Shown here piece after piece: positions 1 through 6,574 of a stretch of DNA of 7,537 nucleotides; within the stretch, counting starts at the first letter, position 1, and each line of letters starts with the position of its first letter. Source of the stretch: Planctomycetota bacterium (GTDB lineage: Bacteria; Planctomycetota; Phycisphaerae; Sedimentisphaerales; Anaerobacaceae). A program made the translations under genes and the position numbers. The stretch spans positions 1 to 7,537 of the forward strand of contig JAFNGF010000240.1 of the NCBI GenBank assembly GCA_017885385.1, written 5' to 3'. The notes below the pieces were generated by a model. The model worked only from the letters and a program-made list of their open reading frames with translations, searched no databases and was not told the DNA's origin.

Positions 1-1
1 C

Positions 2-1666
2 TTCGTCGCTGCGCGGCGCGATCGGCGAGCCCAGGTCTTTTCGCAACGTAGCCGCATAGACTTGGCCGGAGTTGGCGTAAATCCAGGTCGCGTCCATGTC
101 GCCATAGACAGGCGTAAATGCCCGGTCGGAGCAGAAGAAAAGGTGCTTTCCTTCGACGTCGAAGACCGGCAGCGTGTCATCATAGTAGTCACCGGTGACC
201 TGCCGGGTCTTAGCTTCTTTTGTGTCGTAAATCATAATTGAGCTATTGCGGTTGGCCATGCGCTTCGAATAAGCAAGCCATCGGCTGTCCGGCGACCAGC
301 AGTATGATTCCATCTGAGACCACTCGTCCTTATCGACGAACTTTAGCTCGGCGTTCTCCACATCGACGGTGAACAGGCTGCCGGTCTTATCGCTAAGAGC
401 TATTTTTTTGCTGTCCGGCGACCAAACCGGCCTGTAGCGGAATGCCTTGCCCTGGTTGGTAATTTGCTTTTGGGTTCCCGCCAAGCGGGGTCCTTCGGGG
501 CTTCTGCCGTCGGCTGGATAGACGTACAGCTCGTACTCTCCCGTGCGGTCTGAGAAATACGCAATGTGTTTGGCGTCCGGCGACCAGGCTGGGAAGCGTT
601 CGGCCGCGCCTGAAGTATTGGTCAGGTTTTGGACGCTGCCATACTTTTGCGGCACAGTGAGGATTTCGCCGCGGGCTTCGAATAAAGCCCGTTTGCCGGT
701 CGGCGAAAGTGAGAAATTCTCAATGTTTTTTGACAAGTCTTTTAGCTGGGGACGCACTTCCGGTAAATCAGCCGGCACCTGTATCGAGAGCGGATGTGAG
801 GTTTCGCCCTGCAAGTCCAGCAGATGCAGTTTGCCGCCGTTTTCAAATACGATTGCATCCGGCCCGATGCTCGGCCATTTCACATCGTACTCGGTGAACC
901 TGGTTACCTGGCGAGTTTTGTTAGTTGGCAGCTCATACGCCCAGATATTTAGCTTCTTGTGCTCATCGCGGTCGGATAGAAAATAGACGGTGTCCTTGTG
1001 CCACATCGGCACGGAATCGGTGCCCTCGAAATCAGTCATTTTTGTTGAGGTGTTGTTGACGAAATCATAAATCCATATATCGCTGGCCATACCGCCGCGG
1101 TAGCGTTTCCAGGTGCGAAATTCTGTCGAGATGAATTGAAAGGCGATGCGGCTGCCGTCGGTGTTGAAGCTCGCCAGCTCACCGTAAGGCAGAGCGAGTG
1201 TCTCCGGCGGGCCGCCGTCAATTGATTGCTTGAAGAAACGATTGAACCGGCGTGACGGGCTGACCATTCCCGAACGATACAAGATATGCCTTCCGTCCGG
1301 ATACCAATCCACGACCGAATCGTCGGCTGGATGGTGCGTCAGCCGTTTCGGCGCGCCGCCCTGTGCGGGCATAAGATAGACATCAGTGTTGCCGTCGTAG
1401 TTGCCGCTAAAGGCGATGAACCGCCCGTCGGGCGAAAACTTCGCAAATAGCTCCTGTCCCTTAGGTGAGCTTAATCTTCGCGCCAATCCGCCCTCCTTTG
1501 GCACAGTCCATAAGTCACCGGCATACACAAATACGATGCTTTCGGTGCTGACATCCGGAAAGCGCAGCATCCGCGCGTCGGGCATCTCGGTCCGAATCGG
1601 CTCTGCACCAATAGATGCTGAAGACAAAGAAAACAGAAGTGCGGTCAAGACCAGCATGTTTCTCAT
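2..1666 (-). CDS. Tricorn-type protease, N-terminal part (signal peptide plus two beta-propellers), cut by left edge
   Basis: Tricorn proteases (peptidase family S41) cut oligopeptides into very short peptides; their propellers gate substrate entry and product exit. The 555 residues visible here show a signal peptide (1-21, hydrophobic core LVLTALLFSL, likely cut after SIGA). Two propeller blocks follow with repeated TolB/PD40-type motifs: FSPDG at 77-81, WYPDG at 121-125, WSPDA at 361-365, WSPDS at 415-419 and 457-461. The DLWTVP stretch near 51-56 and the closing SPIAPRSDE (547-555) resemble the linker that precedes the C1 domain in tricorn homologues. The catalytic, PDZ and C-terminal domains must lie beyond the left edge; full-length family members have about 1,050-1,100 residues. 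The start is the ATG at 1666, with GAGG eight bases upstream. The frame is open throughout. The alternative, a TolB-like or S9 peptidase propeller, is less likely because two propellers run in series into this linker. The signal peptide suggests a periplasmic enzyme, unlike the cytosolic archaeal prototype. Confidence 0.88.
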   Translation of the reverse strand, partial: MRNMLVLTALLFSLSSASIGAEPIRTEMPDARMLRFPDVSTESIVFVYAGDLWTVPKEGGLARRLSSPKGQELFAKFSPDGRFIAFSGNYDGNTDVYLMPAQGGAPKRLTHHPADDSVVDWYPDGRHILYRSGMVSPSRRFNRFFKQSIDGGPPETLALPYGELASFNTDGSRIAFQFISTEFRTWKRYRGGMASDIWIYDFVNNTSTKMTDFEGTDSVPMWHKDTVYFLSDRDEHKKLNIWAYELPTNKTRQVTRFTEYDVKWPSIGPDAIVFENGGKLHLLDLQGETSHPLSIQVPADLPEVRPQLKDLSKNIENFSLSPTGKRALFEARGEILTVPQKYGSVQNLTNTSGAAERFPAWSPDAKHIAYFSDRTGEYELYVYPADGRSPEGPRLAGTQKQITNQGKAFRYRPVWSPDSKKIALSDKTGSLFTVDVENAELKFVDKDEWSQMESYCWSPDSRWLAYSKRMANRNSSIMIYDTKEAKTRQVTGDYYDDTLPVFDVEGKHLFFCSDRAFTPVYGDMDATWIYANSGQVYAATLRKDLGSPIAPRSDE

Positions 1667-1670
1667 GGCA

Positions 1671-1678
1671 CTTACCTC
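1671..1678 (-). promoter_or_regulatory. Ribosome binding site of the tricorn gene
   Basis: On the minus strand this reads GAGGTAAG. The GAGG core lies eight bases before the ATG at 1666, which supports that start. An ATG at 1680 is followed by a stop two codons later and is out of frame. Confidence 0.7.
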
Positions 1679-1697
1679 ATACTCTACGATGCCCCAC

Positions 1698-1726
1698 ATT
1701 TTCGGGCGAATACTATCAGTTGCCAA
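1698..1726 (-). promoter_or_regulatory. Candidate sigma70-type promoter for the tricorn gene
   Basis: The minus strand holds TTGGCA (1726-1721, five of six matches to the -35 consensus), a 17-base spacer and GAAAAT (1703-1698, four of six matches to the -10). Transcription would start near 1690, giving a leader of roughly 25 bases that contains the Shine-Dalgarno site. A competing pair (TTGCCT, 17 bases, TAGTAT) lies slightly further upstream. These are matches by eye only, and the sigma-factor preference of this organism is unknown. Confidence 0.25.
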
Positions 1727-1820
1727 CTCTGAAGGCAAGCGCATTTTACCGGGTTGGGCGTAGGCACGTAGAAGATAAAAAACAGGACACGGCAGACAGT
1801 GGACAAGAGACTTGGACTAC

Positions 1821-1841
1821 TGTATTCTGTATTCTGTATTC
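1821..1841 (+). repeat. Three perfect tandem copies of the heptamer TGTATTC
   Basis: TGTATTC occurs three times head to tail, directly upstream of the POT transporter's Shine-Dalgarno region. Just before it (about 1785-1815) is a GACA-rich, degenerate stretch. A heptamer array can change length by slippage. This one lies in the leader or promoter of the transporter, so copy number could alter expression; that is inference only. Confidence 0.85.
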
Positions 1842-1860
1842 CGGGAGACCGTGACCGATT

Positions 1861-3213
1861 ATGGCTAAGAGCAAATACCTAACCGCGCCGCTGCCGTCGA
1901 CAAAAATGCCGGCAGGGATTCCGTACATTCTCACCAATGAAGCCGCCGAGCGGTTCGCGTTCTATGGCATGACATCTATTTTAGTGATTTTCATGACCAA
2001 GTACCTCATGAGTCGAGAGGGCACGCTCGCCGTCATGGGAGATGAGCAAGCCAAGACCTGGTTTCACCTATTCAACTCGGCTGTGTACTTTCTGCCGTTT
2101 GTGGGTGCATTGATCGCCGACATTTGGCTGGCCAAATACCGAACCGTGATATACTTTTGCTTGGTTTATTGTGTTGGGTTTATTGCCATTATGCTGGACC
2201 ACACCCGTCTTGGTCTTGGCTTGGGTTTGGTGTTAATCGCGATAGGCTCCGGGATAATCAAGCCGTGCGTCTCGGCCAACGTCGGCGACCAGTTTGGAAA
2301 AACCAACGAGCACCTGATATCCAAATTCTATGCGTGGTTTTACTTCTCCATCAATCTGGGCGCGTGCATCTCGATGTTCATTTGTCCTTGGCTATTAGAC
2401 TGGTACGGTCCGCTCATTGGTTTCGGTGTCCCGGCGGCGCTGATGATAGCGGCGACTATCGCCTACTGGCTCGGCCGAAAGAAGTTTGTGCATATTCCTG
2501 CCGCTGGTCTTGGCTTTGTCAGAGAGACCTTCAGCGGCGAGGGACTGCGAGCGGTCGGCAGGCTGGCCATTCTCTATCTGTTTATAGCGATGTTCTGGTC
2601 GCTGTTTTACCAGTCGCAATCCGCCTGGGTTCTGCAGGCAGAAAGCATGAACCTTAAGTGGCTTGGATTCAATTGGTTGCCCGAGCAGCCGCAAGCCATA
2701 AATCCTTTTCTGATTATGGTTATGATCCCCCTGTTCTCATACGTCATTTATCCGGCCATGAACAAGGTGTTCGCCTTGACGGCTCTTCGCAAGATCTCTA
2801 TCGGTATGCTGGTGACTGCCTTGAGCTTTGTGGTGTCAGCCTGGATTGAAATGCAGATTGTGGCCGGACTTAAACCCAGCATCGCCTGGCAAGCTTTGGC
2901 TTATGTGATTCTCACCGCTGCTGAGGTCATGGTCTCCATTACCTGTCTTGAGTTTTCGTACACACAGGCACCCAAGAAAATGAAATCCCTCATTCAGGCG
3001 GTTTTTCTGTTATCCATATCAGTGGGCAATGCCTTTACTGCCGCTGTTAATGCCTTCATTCAGAACGAAGACGGCAGCAGTAAGCTCGCCGGCGCCAGCT
3101 ACTACTGGTTCTTTGTGATCGCGATGCTGGTGACAGCAGTTTTATTTATCCCCGTGGCCGCTCGGTATAAGGTCAAGGACTACATCCAGGATGAGGCTGC
3201 CAGCCAGGCCTGA
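1861..3213 (+). CDS. POT/PTR2-family proton-dependent oligopeptide transporter
   Basis: This inner-membrane MFS symporter of the POT (PTR2) family is expected to import di- and tripeptides with protons. The 450 residues carry the family hallmarks: ExxERF in TM1 (E27, E30, R31, followed by AFYG); the PTR signature GSGIIKPCVSANVGDQF (129-145); FYxxINxG in TM5 (160-167); and EFSYTQAP (364-371) with the conserved TM10 glutamate E364, followed by MKSLIQA and the SVGN motif. I count 12 TM segments, near 20-47, 66-90, 95-113, 117-138, 156-178, 183-204, 232-256, 281-300, 311-334, 341-366, 374-398 and 414-436. Only about 28 residues separate TM6 and TM7, leaving no room for the extra helix pair (HA/HB) of most bacterial POTs. 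The KPCVSA signature is also closer to the eukaryotic type. The ATG at 1861 is forced by an in-frame TGA at 1852; a GGGAG at 1843-1847 is rather distant (13 bases). The gene is divergent from the tricorn protease, which fits peptide uptake. The exact substrate cannot be read from the sequence. Confidence 0.93.
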   Translation: MAKSKYLTAPLPSTKMPAGIPYILTNEAAERFAFYGMTSILVIFMTKYLMSREGTLAVMGDEQAKTWFHLFNSAVYFLPFVGALIADIWLAKYRTVIYFCLVYCVGFIAIMLDHTRLGLGLGLVLIAIGSGIIKPCVSANVGDQFGKTNEHLISKFYAWFYFSINLGACISMFICPWLLDWYGPLIGFGVPAALMIAATIAYWLGRKKFVHIPAAGLGFVRETFSGEGLRAVGRLAILYLFIAMFWSLFYQSQSAWVLQAESMNLKWLGFNWLPEQPQAINPFLIMVMIPLFSYVIYPAMNKVFALTALRKISIGMLVTALSFVVSAWIEMQIVAGLKPSIAWQALAYVILTAAEVMVSITCLEFSYTQAPKKMKSLIQAVFLLSISVGNAFTAAVNAFIQNEDGSSKLAGASYYWFFVIAMLVTAVLFIPVAARYKVKDYIQDEAASQA

Positions 3214-3223
3214 GCGTCGGGAG

Positions 3224-3266
3224 ATCAGGCCGCCAGGTTATCAGGCGGTGGTCATCAGGCTATCAG
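3224..3266. repeat. Degenerate ATCAGGC repeat array
   Basis: ATCAGGC occurs at 3224-3230, 3240-3246 and 3254-3260, with a partial ATCAG at 3262-3266, at irregular spacing (16, 14 and 8 bases). It begins 11 bases after the transporter stop codon. It looks like low-complexity intergenic sequence rather than a CRISPR array: the units are too short and the spacing too variable. Confidence 0.6.
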
Positions 3267-3301
3267 ATTGGTAGCTCCGCATACCGCCAAATTCCGCAAA
3301 T

Positions 3302-3323
3302 GGTATGCAGAAGTCTGCATACC
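3302..3323. terminator. Perfect 10-bp inverted repeat between convergent genes; possible bidirectional terminator
   Basis: GGTATGCAGA (3302-3311) and TCTGCATACC (3314-3323) are exact inverted copies separated by two bases. The site lies 88 bases after the POT stop and 31 bases after the DUF1080 stop, between convergent genes, which is the usual place for a shared terminator. The T-run is poor: TTTT at 3327-3330 on the plus strand and only TTT on the minus strand. Termination is therefore less certain than the dyad itself. A third arm, GCATACC at 3279-3285, can also pair with GGTATGC at 3302-3308, giving an alternative hairpin with a 16-base loop. A dispersed REP-like element is the main alternative. 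Confidence 0.5.
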
Positions 3324-3354
3324 CTACTTTTGATGCCCTTCAATACAGGCTCTC

Positions 3355-3990
3355 TCACAGCGCCTTCAGCAGCATCTCGCGCACCACGATCTTCATCGGC
3401 CCAAACTCCGCTCCAGGATGGACCTGAAAGCCAATTCGTCCGGAATCAGTGGTTTTATCACGGACATCAGCGACCTGCCGGCCGTTCAGCCACATCTGGA
3501 TGCGGTCGCCTTCGGCTTGAACTTTTATGGTGTTCCAGCCGTCGCGATTTACCAGCGTCTTGTCGGTGTTCATCGCAAGGAACATCTTGGCGGGACAGTA
3601 TAGCGTGCCTGAATAACATTCGGGATTTTTGTACTCGAGAATATCTGCCTGGTATGCCTTATCGGGTGTCTGGTAGCGGAACCAAACTCCGCTATTGCAG
3701 GGCCACTCCACGCGGTAGGTAACGGTCAGGACAAAATCCTTGTAGGTATTTTCGGTAAGTAAATCGCCCGGCGCATTATTCTCGCCCTGGGTTCCAATCA
3801 GAAGCCCGTCTTTTACGATCCATTTGGCGTTGCCGACGGTCTGCCAGCCGGTCAGGTCCTTGCCGTTGAACAGCTTTATGAAACCGGCTTCGCTTGGTTT
3901 AACGCCCTTCTCACATTGTTCGCCTGTCCGGCAGGCGGTGAACAGAGTCAACGCCAACATCCCGGCGATAGCTACATATCTGCTTGGCAT
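3355..3990 (-). CDS. DUF1080 (3-keto-disaccharide hydrolase-like) lipoprotein
   Basis: This is a member of the DUF1080 family (Pfam 3keto-disac_hyd), concanavalin/LamG-like jelly-roll proteins that are abundant in Planctomycetota, Verrucomicrobiota and Bacteroidota; some act on 3-keto-glycosides. The 211 residues begin with a lipoprotein signal (hydrophobic 7-19, lipobox LFTAC with C20 as the probable lipidated residue). Family motifs run in order: LFNGKDLTGW (40-49), KWIVKDGLLIG (56-66), GDLLTENTYKDFVL (75-88), NSGVWFR (99-105), YQADILE (113-119), GWNTIKVQAEG (151-161) with MWLNG (166-170), and GRIGFQVHPG (184-193). The length is normal for a single-domain member, so the gene looks intact. 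The ATG at 3990 has an excellent AAGGAG site six bases upstream. It lies 68 bp downstream of the GH172 gene and is probably the last gene of that operon. A TATAAA on the minus strand in the 68-bp gap lacks a convincing -35 partner. Expected location is the periplasm or outer membrane; the substrate is unknown. Confidence 0.9.
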   Translation of the reverse strand: MPSRYVAIAGMLALTLFTACRTGEQCEKGVKPSEAGFIKLFNGKDLTGWQTVGNAKWIVKDGLLIGTQGENNAPGDLLTENTYKDFVLTVTYRVEWPCNSGVWFRYQTPDKAYQADILEYKNPECYSGTLYCPAKMFLAMNTDKTLVNRDGWNTIKVQAEGDRIQMWLNGRQVADVRDKTTDSGRIGFQVHPGAEFGPMKIVVREMLLKAL

Positions 3991-3995
3991 AATTC

Positions 3996-4002
3996 TCTCC
4001 TT
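3996..4002 (-). promoter_or_regulatory. Strong ribosome binding site of the DUF1080 gene
   Basis: The minus strand reads AAGGAGA, with AAGGAG ending six bases before the ATG at 3990. This fixes the start and suggests efficient separate initiation despite the 68-bp gap from the preceding gene. Confidence 0.8.
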
Positions 4003-4058
4003 ACATTAAGTCCATTTATATCCGGCGTTAAAAATGCCCGAAAGAAATATGCTGCCGG

Positions 4059-5150
4059 TCAATCCTGCCAGATGTCGGTCGTGCGCGCCTTGACATCGGG
4101 CATCGGCGGCAGCGGCTGACTCGGTATCGGCTCGTACCAGAAAGTAGCGGTCGACCAATCGTCCTGGGTCTCGGCCAGCCCTTGCTTCCAGGCTATCTGC
4201 TGAATTGTTATGCGACATTCTTTCTGCCAATAGATCGGATCGGGCAGGTGCCAGCGATACATCGATACAAAGTTCTTCTGGTCCAGGTTACAGCCGTTGT
4301 ACAGGTACGGCGTTTCCTGCATGCCGTAGGACAGGCACACATAATCTTCGCTGCCCGTGCCGCAGATAGTTGGAAATTCGGTGTCGCCATCCATATAAAT
4401 TTTTATCTCGCCTTCGCCCCACCATTGGCCAGGGTGCATATTTCGTATGCCGATGAGTGCACCGATGTATCGGCCTTTGTTGTTTCGTGTCGGCAGCAGC
4501 ACAAAGTCCTGCTTTTCGGCTGTCGGATTTTTCCGGCGGAACACCACGTGCAGTCGACCAACGTCACGCGCATGATTGTCGCCGATTGTGTAATCTACCT
4601 GGTAGAAGAGCGGCACATTCTTTTGACCTTCGTTAGTAAGTGTGATTTTTGCCCGCCTGGTAAACGGCATAGGCAGCCAGATATTCATGCCGGCGTTTTT
4701 GCCCAGCGAGTGTACGGCGGAATAATATGGCATCACCTTGCCATGCGCAAAGCCCATAAAGTCGCCGATGGGGCACTCGATGCTCGGATGTTTCTGGTCA
4801 TCCCACCATGCACGGATTACCAGGCTTCTAAGATTGTTGGGCTCTTTGCTGGTGGTCATCCAAATGTGTCGGATCGTGCCGGGGCCTTCGATGTCACAAA
4901 GCTGGACTTCTTGCCCGGCCTTTAGTGTTATCGCCGGCGAGCCTTTTCGGCCCACGCCGAGCTTGCTTTCCGCTTTACCGCCTTGGCCCGGAGCACCGGT
5001 CGGATTCTCGAACGAAATCGAGCGTGAAACCAGACCAGCGTCAAGCAGATATGGCTCAGCCGTAATATCCGCCGGCTTCTGCAACGATCCACAGCCCGAC
5101 ACCAAAACGGCTATGCACAACAGATTCCCTACAATAATTCTTCTGCTCAT
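4059..5150 (-). CDS. GH172 / DUF2961 family lipoprotein, putative furanosidase
   Basis: DUF2961 proteins form glycoside hydrolase family GH172, with characterised members acting on alpha-D-fructofuranosides, difructose anhydride and D-arabinofuranosides. The 363 residues start with a lipoprotein signal (MSRR, hydrophobic 5-18, lipobox LVSGC with C20). The family core follows: ISFENPTGAPGQGGKAESKLG (about 45-65), GRKGSPAI (67-74), DIEGPGTIRHIWMT (86-99), IECPIGDFMGFAHG (124-137), GMNIWLPMPF (154-163), GQWWGEGEIKIYMDGD (241-256) and ICGTGSEDY (262-270). The acidic residues E246/E248 and E268 sit about 20-22 residues apart, matching the spacing I recall for the catalytic glutamate pair of the bifidobacterial enzyme, so the active site is probably intact; this assignment is tentative. 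The ATG at 5150 has AAGGAAG just upstream, directly after the stop of the preceding gene (11-bp gap), so the two are very likely co-transcribed. The true sugar (fructan, arabinan or other furanoside) cannot be read from sequence. Confidence 0.9.
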   Translation of the reverse strand: MSRRIIVGNLLCIAVLVSGCGSLQKPADITAEPYLLDAGLVSRSISFENPTGAPGQGGKAESKLGVGRKGSPAITLKAGQEVQLCDIEGPGTIRHIWMTTSKEPNNLRSLVIRAWWDDQKHPSIECPIGDFMGFAHGKVMPYYSAVHSLGKNAGMNIWLPMPFTRRAKITLTNEGQKNVPLFYQVDYTIGDNHARDVGRLHVVFRRKNPTAEKQDFVLLPTRNNKGRYIGALIGIRNMHPGQWWGEGEIKIYMDGDTEFPTICGTGSEDYVCLSYGMQETPYLYNGCNLDQKNFVSMYRWHLPDPIYWQKECRITIQQIAWKQGLAETQDDWSTATFWYEPIPSQPLPPMPDVKARTTDIWQD

Positions 5151-5154
5151 GGTT

Positions 5155-5161
5155 CTTCCTT
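5155..5161 (-). promoter_or_regulatory. Ribosome binding site of the GH172 gene, abutting the upstream stop codon
   Basis: The minus strand reads AAGGAAG immediately after the TAA (5164-5162) of the membrane-protein gene, then AACC and ATG. The whole intergenic space is taken up by the Shine-Dalgarno site and spacer, the arrangement expected for translational coupling. Confidence 0.75.
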
Positions 5162-6562
5162 TTACCGCTGCGAAACGTACTCATAGAGGCTTTTCGCCGC
5201 GTCTTCTTGGGCGTCTTCAAAGAATATCCCGCGACCGGAGACTTCGTTTCCTCTTTCGTCTTTATGCACTTTGGCAACCGAAGCACTGAGATTGAATTGG
5301 CGATTTACCTCCAGGATAGGCGTTATTTTTGCCTGGAGTCGCTCGGCTGCCTGTCTGTCGCATTTTCTGCTGTAAATGCCTCGAAGGCTCAAGCTCTCGC
5401 CCTGGCAATCGCAAGTTGTTCCGTCAGGAGCGACACATTCAACTTTCACCTTACCGTTATCCGCCTTGACGCGCCTGAACACTCGGCCGTGCCGATTTCC
5501 ACTGTATTGCGGCTCCTCGACGGCTGCAAATACCTTCGAGCAGAGCTGGTCGAATTTGGCCTGGTTTGAATCAATCAATCGTTTTCTGCTTGGAGTGGCC
5601 GGCTGCATCCAGATATCACGTAAGGCGTGGAAATCCAGCCAAAATACCTTGTGTTTTAATTCACTAAGTGTATGAATAAAGTCCAAACCGAAACTCTCCG
5701 GGAAGCGGAACGCCCGTTTTATGCACTGCTCGAATACAGCCTGCCACGAGGGTTTTTGCGCCTTTGGGTCCAGCGTCAAAAGTGTCTCCAAGATAGGCCT
5801 GGCTAAATCATGGTCATCCTTGCTGTCCAGCATGATCTTCTCAATCACACCCCTTATCGCACTTAAGTGAGCCTCATCCGCCCGCGAAAGAACATTTTTC
5901 AATGGTCCCATCGTATCGTTTTGAATTTGCCTGCGCGAGGCGCCTGGGGGTTCCATCTGGTATATGTCAGATAACACCCACAAAAGGCTTTGGAATGTTT
6001 GCGAGTGCCCGTCAATATCGTATGCGGATAGTTTTCCCATTAGTTGTCTGAAAAGATCATAGTTTTCACCGTTTTCCGCTAATTCCAAAATGTCCCCAGG
6101 ATGGTGCCTGATACTCTCTACGATAAGGGCGAGGTCACGATCGGGCATATCATCCATTTGGCTGAGCAGTGCCTCAAAGCCGTCTTTTCTGGTTGCGGGG
6201 CTTGTGATTTGTTCGATAATTTTTGCACGCGGCAAACCATCTATTATTGTTTTTAGTTTTGCAGCTTCTGCTTCTGCGTCTTTTCTGCGCCGACGCTCAT
6301 CAAGGGCCCAAAAAAACGGCCATGTAAGTATGAAATGATAACCGATAGTTTTCAGCAGCGGCCATTGGCGTTTGGTAAACTGTTTGGCAAGTCGCGGCAG
6401 TCCCCCCCACAATATTATGAGGCCCATGAATGCAACGACCTTTGATAGGGGTTTCTCGAAAAAGTATACCCCTGCCAGGAGAGCGGCGGTAATTATATTG
6501 GCGTATATTGCAGTAAATAGGTGACGATAGAAATCACTGTTGTTTTTTGGTTTTCCGCCCAT
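5162..6562 (-). CDS. Membrane protein with three TM segments, helical region and C-terminal PilZ-like domain
   Basis: I do not recognise the whole protein (466 residues from the chosen ATG). The N-terminus has three hydrophobic segments near 15-35, 42-58 and 68-87. A highly charged stretch follows (DERRRRKDAEAEAAKLK, about 88-104), probably a short coiled coil on the cytoplasmic side. Residues 110-350 look alpha-helical with no motif I can name. The last 110 residues (about 357-466) read as a divergent PilZ domain: an RxxxR pair (R360, R364) in GRVFRR; a beta-rich stretch; SLSLRGI (390-396) in the place of the usual [D/N]xSxxG, with serine in the first position; and a closing block ASVAKVHKDERG then SGRGIFFED, resembling the PilZ end, with a final amphipathic helix. 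PilZ domains bind cyclic di-GMP. Four cysteines (376, 384, 386, 401) in this domain are unusual. An in-frame TTG start at 6628 would add 22 residues, but ATG 6562 has GGGGA seven bases upstream and is preferred. It is the first gene of the apparent operon with GH172 and DUF1080. The open frame is solid; the PilZ call is moderate. Confidence 0.75.
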   Translation of the reverse strand: MGGKPKNNSDFYRHLFTAIYANIITAALLAGVYFFEKPLSKVVAFMGLIILWGGLPRLAKQFTKRQWPLLKTIGYHFILTWPFFWALDERRRRKDAEAEAAKLKTIIDGLPRAKIIEQITSPATRKDGFEALLSQMDDMPDRDLALIVESIRHHPGDILELAENGENYDLFRQLMGKLSAYDIDGHSQTFQSLLWVLSDIYQMEPPGASRRQIQNDTMGPLKNVLSRADEAHLSAIRGVIEKIMLDSKDDHDLARPILETLLTLDPKAQKPSWQAVFEQCIKRAFRFPESFGLDFIHTLSELKHKVFWLDFHALRDIWMQPATPSRKRLIDSNQAKFDQLCSKVFAAVEEPQYSGNRHGRVFRRVKADNGKVKVECVAPDGTTCDCQGESLSLRGIYSRKCDRQAAERLQAKITPILEVNRQFNLSASVAKVHKDERGNEVSGRGIFFEDAQEDAAKSLYEYVSQR

Positions 6563-6569
6563 TTGAATT

Positions 6570-6574
6570 TCCCC
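6570..6574 (-). promoter_or_regulatory. Ribosome binding site deciding the start of the PilZ-like membrane protein
   Basis: GGGGA on the minus strand is seven bases before the ATG at 6562. No comparable site precedes the upstream in-frame TTG at 6628, so the shorter protein is preferred. Confidence 0.55.

Noticed and set aside
543..986. 147-codon plus-strand open frame
   Set aside because: It is antisense to the propeller region of the tricorn gene, which is open over its whole length with WSPD-type repeats.
2124..2657. 177-codon plus-strand open frame
   Set aside because: It is in another frame within the POT transporter gene, with an Arg/Trp-rich composition typical of an out-of-frame reading.
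3224..3323. Possible CRISPR array
   Set aside because: Repeat units are about 7 bases with irregular short spacing and no unique spacers of usual size; no cas gene is nearby.
4182..4925. 247-codon plus-strand open frame
   Set aside because: It lies entirely antisense to the GH172 gene, which has clear family motifs, a lipobox and a Shine-Dalgarno site. The antisense product shows no recognisable domain.
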